DNA from: Rhipicephalus microplus
Taxonomy: Eukaryota > Arthropoda > Arachnida > Ixodida > Ixodidae
DNA: 64,000 bases
NCBI RefSeq assembly: GCF_043290135.1
Contig: NC_134701.1
Coordinates: forward strand, 11,322,001 to 11,386,000
Direction of reading: 5' to 3'
In this document: positions 57,770 to 64,000 of the stretch, piece by piece
Layout: each line of letters opens with the position of its first letter
Numbering within the stretch: the stretch's first letter is position 1
Translations under genes and position numbers: made by a program
Notes under the pieces: generated by a model
Seen by the model: only the letters and a program-made list of their open reading frames with translations
Database searches by the model: none
What the model was told of the DNA's origin: nothing

Positions 57770-58483
57770 ATTAATTACGGCAGCAACCTTGTCGGGGTTG
57801 GGTCAAACGCCAGCTTTGCTGACAAGGAGACCCAATACTTTGATGCTCCTGCTGGCGCAGTGGCACTTGTTTGTATTGAGCTGAAGCCCAGCGTTCGAAA
57901 TGCACGTAAGAACTCAGTCGAAACGCTTAAGGTGCTGAGGAAAAGTAGAAGAATAAATTATGATGTCGTCCAAATAGCATAAGCAGGTTTTCTACTTGAG
58001 ACCACGTAAGGCAGTATCTATCATGCGCTCGAATGTTGCTGGAGTGTTGCATAAGCTAAAAGGCATGGTGTTGAACTCGTAAAGCCCGTCAGGTGTTGCA
58101 AACGTTGTTTTCTCCTTGTCTGCTTCGCCCATAGGCATTTGCCAATACCCGGATCGAAGGTCAAGGCTGGAGAAATATTCTGCGCCTTGTAGGAAGTCCA
58201 GGGCATCATCTATGCGTGGCAACGGATATACATCTTTTTTCGTTATCTTATTGAGCGCTCTGTAATCAACACAAAAGCGGACAGAGCCATCCTTTTTCCG
58301 GACCAACACCACAGGAGACGACCAAGAGCTGGATGAAAGTCGAATAATATTACGTTTGAGCATGTCAGCGACGTTTTCCTGAATAATTCGCCGTTCCGCC
58401 GAAGACAGACGGTATGGGCGGTGGCACACAATGGAGCTGCCTTCGGTTTCGATGCTGTGCTCTGCAACAGAGGTGCGGCCCAA
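57770..58483 (-). pseudogene. pol: Reverse transcriptase of gypsy 3
   Basis: 57992-58483 has AEHSIETEGSSIVCHRPYRL, SSSWSSPVVLVRKKDGSVRF, CVDYRALNKITKKDVYPLPR and FSSLDLRSGYWQMPM, with the first catalytic Asp, and ends with PATFERMIDTALRGLK. The YLDD box (CYLDDIIIYSS) follows after a frame change near 57985. Stops lie near 57905 and 57815. Confidence 0.87.
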
Positions 58484-58499
58484 AACTTTGGAGTGTACG

Positions 58500-59160
58500 T
58501 CGAACGAAAAGCTGTGCTTTTGGAGAAGGTCTAAGAGCTCTCTTTTGCTCAGCAGTGAGGTGAGGGCTTATGGTAGCATTTAAAGCAGCAGTGGTTGCCT
58601 TGATATCGGTTGTAGCAGACAAAGGCGGTGATTCTTCGGGAAGAGGAACCAGCGAAAAAGGCTCGTTGTCAGCGAAGCAGCTCACAACAGTGCCCTGGGG
58701 CAGCATAACTAACGAAGAAGTTGGGTTCAAGGCGGTGACCAATGCCTTACCGTCATTAAACCGCACAAGGCCAAGTGCAATGGTAAGCCCCGCAGGTTTG
58801 GACAGAACTGATGGAGCAAGGAACACGTCACCGTTAACTATAGTATCCGAAGCGATCGTGAGAATTCGTTCATCTCCTGGCGAAATGAAACAATCCGCGG
58901 CAGCAACGAAACGGAAGCTGAGTGGATTGACATCAGATGAACTCTTAGTAGCTGACATATGAATTACTCGCTGACGACACGATAGCTGCTGCCGAAGAAA
59001 GGAAGTCCCATCCTAAAATGACTGTGTAAGTACACAAAAGAAGTACAAGAAACTGAATGTGGTGAAGGATGCCATCTATGAAAACACGAACTGTACAAAC
59101 ACTTGAAGGCTGAATAGGGACTCCATCTGAGCAACGAAGGGGAGGGCCATCGTATGGCGT
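58500..59160 (-). pseudogene. pol: Protease-RT linker of gypsy 3
   Basis: The frame 58365-58958 covers a linker with NPLSFRFVAAADCFISPGDE and VALVTALNPTSSLVMLPQGT-like sequence. It belongs to the region that in gypsy elements joins protease to RT. No enzymatic motif. Confidence 0.6.
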
Positions 59161-59161
59161 C

Positions 59162-59539
59162 CTAGCTTTTTATCAAGCGGGCACAAAAGTCTGCACGAAT
59201 AACGGAAAGTGATGCGCCTGTGTCTAATAGTGCCTCTGTCTGTATACCTTCAACATACACCAATAAAGCATTTGATGGGCGGTCCGGAGGAGTCTGACGC
59301 AGTTCGAAAGATGCAGCTTTCCCTCCCGAAGCTGCACTGTTTAGTTTTCCAGTTGGCGGTCGGGAATCGAAGTAGAAGGTCGAAGGGGAGAGGAGGAACG
59401 CCGCATCGGTGAAGGTGAGTTTCGACGTGAGAAACGGGAACTGCCAACTGAGGCAAAGTTCTGCGGAGACGGCGACCGGCGTGTGCTGTTCTGATACAGT
59501 CGGCGATAGGGTGGTCCAGTGGGGTAGAAGTCGTCCCAT
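59162..59539 (-). pseudogene. pol: Protease of gypsy 3
   Basis: The minus-strand frame ends with LLVYVEGIQTEALLDTGASL then SVIRADFCARL, giving the retropepsin DTG active site at about 59205. Preceding residues are in an alternative frame of the zinc-knuckle area (59560-59640). Confidence 0.8.
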
Positions 59540-59658
59540 TCATAGTCATCGTAGCTTCGTCTTTCGTCTTGTTGACGGCGTCGGCAACACCTTGAAATAT
59601 GACCACTGATGCCGCAATAAAAGCAAGTCGGTCGTGTAGTGCGCCAGGTGTTGTAAGG

Positions 59659-60305
59659 CTAGGAAGATGGTCGCGGTGCGAGCGAGTTGAGCGAACCATG
59701 CACATCGGGCGTTGGTAGCTGCATTGGGCTTTGCTGGGGTGCAGGTGTCCTAGCAGCAACCTGAGCATAACTTGGCATGGGCACGGGATGTGAGATCGGA
59801 AGTGATGTGCCTGTGATCAAGGCCAGTTGCTCCCTCACGACGTCGCGTAAACTTGTAGCAGGTGGCGTGGTTCGAATATCAAGGTGTCGAGGTGAAGCCT
59901 GTGCATGAAGTTCCTCGCGAATGATAGAGCGGATCAATGCACGCAGCTCTGTTGTGTCATGACTCGAGCTGAGATCAGGCATATCAGGTTGCACCCGAGT
60001 GGTTTGAAGCTCCTCGAGGCGTTGACAGGTAGCTACAACGTCGGCTACGGTCTGGGGATTCTGCACCACAAGCGCATTAAAAGCGACAGTCGCAATGCCT
60101 TTGAGCAGGTAGCGCACACGGTCGTTTTCCGCCATGTGGTTGTCGATGCGGCGGCAAAGGGCGAGAACATCTTGAATGTAAGAAGTGTAAGACTCGCCGG
60201 GGCGTTGATCACGTGCACCAAGCCTTTTCTTTGCGATATCCGAGCGCACTGACGGGTTGGCGAAAATCTGGCGGAGCGGGCGCGTAAAGGCGAGCCATGT
60301 CAAAA
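59659..60305 (-). pseudogene. gag: Gag of gypsy 3, N-terminus missing
   Basis: In frame from about 60300: FLTWLAFTRPLRQIFANPSV, RLGARDQRPGESYTSYIQDV, LALCRRIDNHMAENDRVRYL and TVADVVATCQRLEELQTTR, the C-terminal half of a gypsy-type Gag core. A Pro/Ser-rich end follows ([19 protein letters not shown]). The residues upstream of 60305 come from the tRNA-related unit and are not Gag. A Cys-rich knuckle is expected near 59600 and is not readable in one frame. Confidence 0.82.
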
Positions 60306-60656
60306 ATCTGTAGCGTGGTTTAAAAACCACGTTTTTGCGACGCCGTGAGCAGGAAATAACTTGCCGTGAGCAGCAATTGAACCTACGACCTTCGAATAAC
60401 GCGTTCAATGCTCTAGCCACTGAGCTATCACGGCGGCTATCCCTCCAGCCACTTTGTTATGTATATATGGGAATTTAAACGTGGGAGTGTCAGTCAGCGC
60501 CATCTGTGGCCACGGCGGCGAGTGTAGACCATCCTTCTATGAGCCTGTGTGGCGTCACGTAGCATGTGAACTTATTACGAGTGGGCAGCTGACCAATAGT
60601 CCGTCGTATAGAACCTAACGGCACCAAGTCTGCCATTACGCGACCCTCGTTAATGA
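60306..60656 (-). repeat. tRNA-related unit copy, truncated
   Basis: Minus-oriented unit with core 60363-60434 (acceptor GCCGTGA/TCACGGC), GTAGCATGTGAACTTATTAC and CTCGTTAATGA at its end. Begins at the gypsy 3 gag junction, where an 11-bp palindrome GTGGTTTAAAAACCAC lies (60316-60331). Confidence 0.8.
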
Positions 60657-60862
60657 ATAAGGGAAAGAAGTGTATACCTAAGGGCTCGTTTTTCCGTGTT
60701 TTGACACAATATTAATGAGATCTAACAGATAATAATGCCATAGATTGTATAGGGGAAGATATTAAAACCAATGTAATGTATATAAGAACAAAGAAAAGTG
60801 GGTGAAAAAATAACTTGCCGTGAGCAGAAATCGAACCTACGACCTTCGAACGAATAACGTGT
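60657..60862 (-). repeat. tRNA-related unit, left part only
   Basis: Direct continuation in tandem with the previous copy: ATAAGGGAAAGAAGTGTATA to CGAACCTACGACCTTCGAAC. Broken within the tRNA-like core, then GTGTGTTCCTCCC begins. Confidence 0.8.
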
Positions 60863-60892
60863 GTTCCTCCCACGCTCTCAGTTTGCGAATCA

Positions 60893-60982
<90 letters not shown>

Positions 60983-61075
60983 GCTCGTGCTGTGTGCCTC
61001 GTGTTTGCTTCGTGTGTGTGTGTTCCTCCGGCGCTCTCAATTCGCTGAACAATTATGAATTACCAACTAGCCAAC
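60863..61075. repeat. (TA)n with flanking direct repeat and Penelope-type end
   Basis: GTGTTCCTCC and CGCTCTCARTT occur on both sides of the (TA)n at 60899-60981, at 60864 and 61018. The right side ends CACCAACTAGCC-like (TACCAACTAGCCAACC), also found beside the Penelope relic at 2562-2580 (ACCAACTAGCCCAAC), so this may be a Penelope terminal scrap split by TA expansion. Confidence 0.55.
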
Positions 61076-61079
61076 CTTT

Positions 61080-61510
61080 CCATTCTGTTACAATTTATAC
61101 TGAGCTTGGTATCACGCGACTTCCATAGACAACGAAGGTAAGTGACACGTCCAAGCATGATAATAATATGTGTGTAATATGTGTGTAATGCAAAACATGA
61201 CTACATGCTACGTTCACAGCGCGCTCGCGGCCATTTCTCTAGCTCCACATGTATTAAATTTTGTACAATGTGACGTGAATAGACGACGAAGGTAAATGTC
61301 ATAATAATCATAAGATATGCGTCATGTAAAACTTGACGACACGCTACGCTCGTAGGGCGCTCGCGGCCGTTTCGCTAGTTCCTCATATACTAAGGTTATT
61401 ATCACGAGACGTGAATAGACGACAAAGGTAAGTTACACGTCCAGACATAATAATCTTGACGTGGAAGTCATCTATGACATGATTTACGGCCACTTCGTAA
61501 CGTTGTGCTG
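61080..61510. repeat. ~136-146-bp tandem repeat, second locus
   Basis: Units recognisable by TAGCTCCACATG (61240) and TAGTTCCTCATA (61376), by GACGTGAATAGACGACRAAGG, and by GCGCTCGCGGCCRTTTC. They match the array at 41440-42100. About three diverged units. Confidence 0.8.
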
Positions 61511-61623
61511 ATGTTAAACTGACATAACCTTCCTCTTTGTGCTTCACATGTAATCGATTCTCACTGCACGTCGGATTCGCCAACTTGAAAAAAAGTTCCT
61601 TTGTGTACTGAAAGCACTTTTCG

Positions 61624-61770
<147 letters not shown>

Positions 61771-62460
61771 TCGTTTTTCGTCTGGGTTCTCTGGTGATCA
61801 CCTCCTTAACTTGGCGTGAACCAAAAATTAGTATGGGAGGCTTAGGTGGTCTGACGCGCCCCGCCACGCAGTTATGACCTGTACTACGCAGAAGGATTCC
61901 CATTCAGAGATATGAAAATTTGCTATTTCATGTATAATAAAATAAATAAATATTTACCCTGAAAATAAATAGTTTTTTCATTCCATTCCATTCCCCTGAA
62001 AATGTCGACGAAATTCTCAGCATATTCCGCTGCCCAATAGTACTATTTTCCACCCCCATCCATGCACACACATAAGACGTGTTTGACGTACGGGCGACTT
62101 TTGAAATCATGACTGGCCCCTCCACTGGAGCACAACGAAAGCACGACTTTATTAATTCATATACTGTTAGTAGGCTGCACATTGTGGGCTTCAAGTTCAT
62201 CAAAAATAGTGAGCTGGAAATCACTACACGTAAATATCAGAAACAAATCTTAAGGGCTATTCTTGCGTGGTGCATGTGCCAGAAGCGACTACAGCAGATT
62301 ATGACGCTCTGTACCCACCAATAATCGGTCGTTATAGCATAATTTATTCGTCCCTGAAATTTCCTGCAATGTCACCGAGATTCCTTACTTTCCCTTTGGC
62401 TAAATATGGCACGCGAAAATTCCCAGAAAAAGGGAAAATTCTCTGCATGAAACATCATTG
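61771..62460. other. No gene recognised
   Basis: Mixed DNA; short frames without motif. Confidence 0.5.
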
Positions 62461-62705
62461 CCACCAGAGTGCTCTAGTGGCTAAGGCACTCGGCTGCTGA
62501 CCCCGAGATCGCGGGATGAGATCCCCGCTGCGACGGCTGCATTTTCGATGGAGGCGAAAATGCTCTAAGCCCGTGTGCTAAGATTTGGGTCCACGTTAAA
62601 AAAACCTCAGATGATCGAAATTTCGGGAGCACTTTTCTACGGCGCCTCCCATAATCATATGGTGGTTTTAGAATGTTAATCCCCACATAATATAATAATA
62701 TTATA
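62461..62705 (+). repeat. Tick SINE (Ruka-like), full length
   Basis: tRNA-like head GTGCTCTAGTGGCTAAGGCA with B-box-like GCGGGATGAGATCCC, then GCTGCATTTTCGATGGAGGC, CCGTGTGCTAAGATTTGGGT, CACGTTAAAAAAACCTCAGA and a variable AT-rich tail. Diverged at many sites from the other two copies in the window, so older. Confidence 0.85.
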
Positions 62706-63737
62706 AGACGGTTTGATGGATATAACGTGCTGGTCAAGACATGAATAATGCCCAAATCCGTCACGTACGCCTTCAAGCACTTTTATCCAGATAGGGACAC
62801 GCGCCCACAAGCGAGTTTGTACCACTGGTATGCACGTGTTTGCCGAACGTGATTTACACTTTGTATCTACCCAGGAACGCTGAGAACACACATCGGTAAT
62901 TTACCGTGTGAGCGTTCAGAAAAAATAATGTCGGCAGCGTTGAGCAGACGAATTTTGAGAATAAATTTCAGGGTCCCAGCAGGAATCAAACCCCAGCATT
63001 GTGAGTAAGTTGTTGTTGCAGTGCTGGATATCCCAGTTTTTAAATATTACATATGTACTCATATGATACAGCCGTCATGTAGTGCTAACGTCAATATTAG
63101 TTAGATGTCATGCATGCACCGAAATCAATTTGTGCAGTTATGCCCAAGACTACAATCCTCGCGAGCACCAGTGTTTCATGTCAGCTTATCGCTTCTGGTG
63201 TTGGTAATAGTCATGTTCTTGTCTTCATTGTTGCGCAACTGTAAAGAACTGGCTATATAAACACCTGTGACTGTTTCAGCATATGATTGTGGGGGCAACA
63301 TTTGCATGATTTCTTCACACGTTTCTCGATAAGAATAATTACACCATGGTCACCACCCCTCCCCGCATGCTTCGCTTAACGTGGCTTCCCAAAACATGTG
63401 GTATCTCCGACCTTTTTCTTCCTGCCGGTTTACAGTGATCTTCTTGATCGCCTTCATAACAAGAAGATGGCGGTCAAACATTTTTACAAGGAAGTAGTAA
63501 CTTGGATGTCACTAATTATTGAAAAAGCCTATTACCGTGAATTCTGCCGAATAGAGTCACAAGTACATACAAAATGATTCATTACGTGTCGTTAATTACA
63601 CGCAAGTTTAGTGTCAGGAAAGAAATCAAGCACAAGAGATCAGTCGAAAGTGTAGAAAAACTTTTGTTCCGTTGCTCACTGCGTCATGCTCAACCTAAGT
63701 TGAACCCTGTTTGTAATACTACATGTTTCTGCTCCGC
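62706..63737. other. No gene; one weak tRNA-like relic
   Basis: At 62972-63037 the minus strand has GGTTTGATTCCTGCTGGGACC, a B-box-type sequence, with no good A-box partner. Otherwise AT-rich DNA without a recognisable frame. Confidence 0.45.
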
Positions 63738-63981
63738 AGGTTGATTGATATGTGGGGTTTAACGTCCCAAAACCACCATACGATTATGAGAGACACCGTA
63801 GTGGAGGGCTCCGGAAATTTCGACCACCTGGGGTTCTTTATCGTGAACCCAAATCTGAGCACACGGGCCTTTAACATTTCCGCCTCCATCGGAAATGCAG
63901 CCGCCGCAGCCGGGTTTTGATCCCGCGACCTGCGAGTCAGCAGTCGAGTACCTTAGTCACTAGACCACCACAGAGAGGCCC
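63738..63981 (-). repeat. Tick SINE (Ruka-like), full length, minus strand
   Basis: Reads on the minus strand from a tRNA-like head (GCCTCTCTGTGGTGGTCTAG ... GCGGGATCAAAACCC) through GGAGGCGGAAATGTTAAAGG, CCCGTGTGCTCAGATTTGGG, CCAGGTGGTCGAAATTTCCG and GACGTTAAACCCCACATATC to ATCAATCAAC. The best preserved copy here. Confidence 0.9.
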
Positions 63982-64000
63982 CACTCCGTAGGTAAGCACC

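Larger units (their letters stand above)
55620..60305 (-). mobile_element. Ty3/gypsy retrotransposon 3, decayed, no LTRs found
   Basis: Read right to left: gag without its N-terminus (59659-60305), protease (59162-59539), RT (57992-58483 and 57780-57990), RNase H (57350-57742), integrase (56130-56900) and a chromo-like or SH3-like tail (55780-56040). The right edge is cut inside gag by the tRNA-related unit at 60305. No LTR pair is visible. The pol resembles gypsy 1 in motif spelling but the two differ throughout. Confidence 0.85.

Overview
This window reads as intergenic, transposon-dominated DNA from a hard tick (Ixodidae), with Rhipicephalus or a close relative most likely. That is inference from the repeat mix: tRNA-derived SINE copies of the Ruka-like tick type, GIY-YIG Penelope-like elements, several Ty3/gypsy families, BEL/Pao, CR1-like LINEs, long TA/CA/TCTA microsatellites and a tandem repeat of about 146 bp. 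I found no convincing host protein-coding gene and no convincing functional tRNA. Almost every long reading frame belongs to a mobile element, and nearly all are broken.

Layout. 1-7.6 kb: mostly featureless DNA with two Penelope-like relics (2.1-2.6 and 2.6-4.3 kb), a 105-bp inverted repeat pair (4.5-5.5 kb), a truncated SINE (6.5 kb) and a small Cys-rich/coiled-coil ORF (7.35-7.56 kb). 7.6-29.7 kb: one minus-strand Helentron (Helitron with Rep, helicase and a C-terminal AP-like endonuclease) split by two LTR retrotransposons. One is a 9.05-kb gypsy (13179-22232, TSD GTAT). The other is a 6.23-kb element with 1074-bp LTRs and no visible pol (22460-28689, TSD ACAG). The gypsy itself carries a 3.1-kb TIR element (15744-18818). 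Across both LTR insertions the Helentron frame continues once insert and one target copy are ignored. 29.7-30.2 kb: a short non-autonomous relative of the Helentron lies directly against its 5' end.

30.4-34.3 kb: minus-strand Penelope fragment fused to a decayed BEL/Pao element with its 5' LTR. 35.8-36.0 kb: decayed gypsy-type LTR. 36.5-40.6 kb: compact gypsy with 154-bp LTRs, TSD CCAAG and an in-frame loss of the RT fingers. 41.2-42.1 kb: TCTA microsatellite and ~146-bp tandem repeats, seen again at 61.1-61.8 kb. 42.1-43.9 kb: 5'-truncated CR1-like LINE inserted between two copies of a ~460-bp tRNA-related unit. 44.8-46.5 kb: decayed minus-strand LINE. 46.7-49.1 kb: large palindromic microsatellite and a gag-only LTR element. 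49.3-49.9 kb: probable solo LTR. 49.9-50.8 kb: fold-back of the tRNA-related unit and a separate GC-rich hairpin. 50.9-54.7 kb: nearly complete LINE with ORF1 and ORF2 and a single frameshift. 54.7-55.6 kb: tandem pair of the tRNA-related unit. 55.8-60.3 kb: decayed minus-strand gypsy. 60.3-64 kb: more unit copies, satellite, and two tick SINE copies.

There is no operon or pathway here. What joins the parts is insertion history: target duplications and interrupted frames allow a relative order to be read. No undescribed system is supported. The most informative objects are the Helentron with its stacked insertions, the tRNA-related unit in tandem and fold-back forms, and the gag-only LTR elements.
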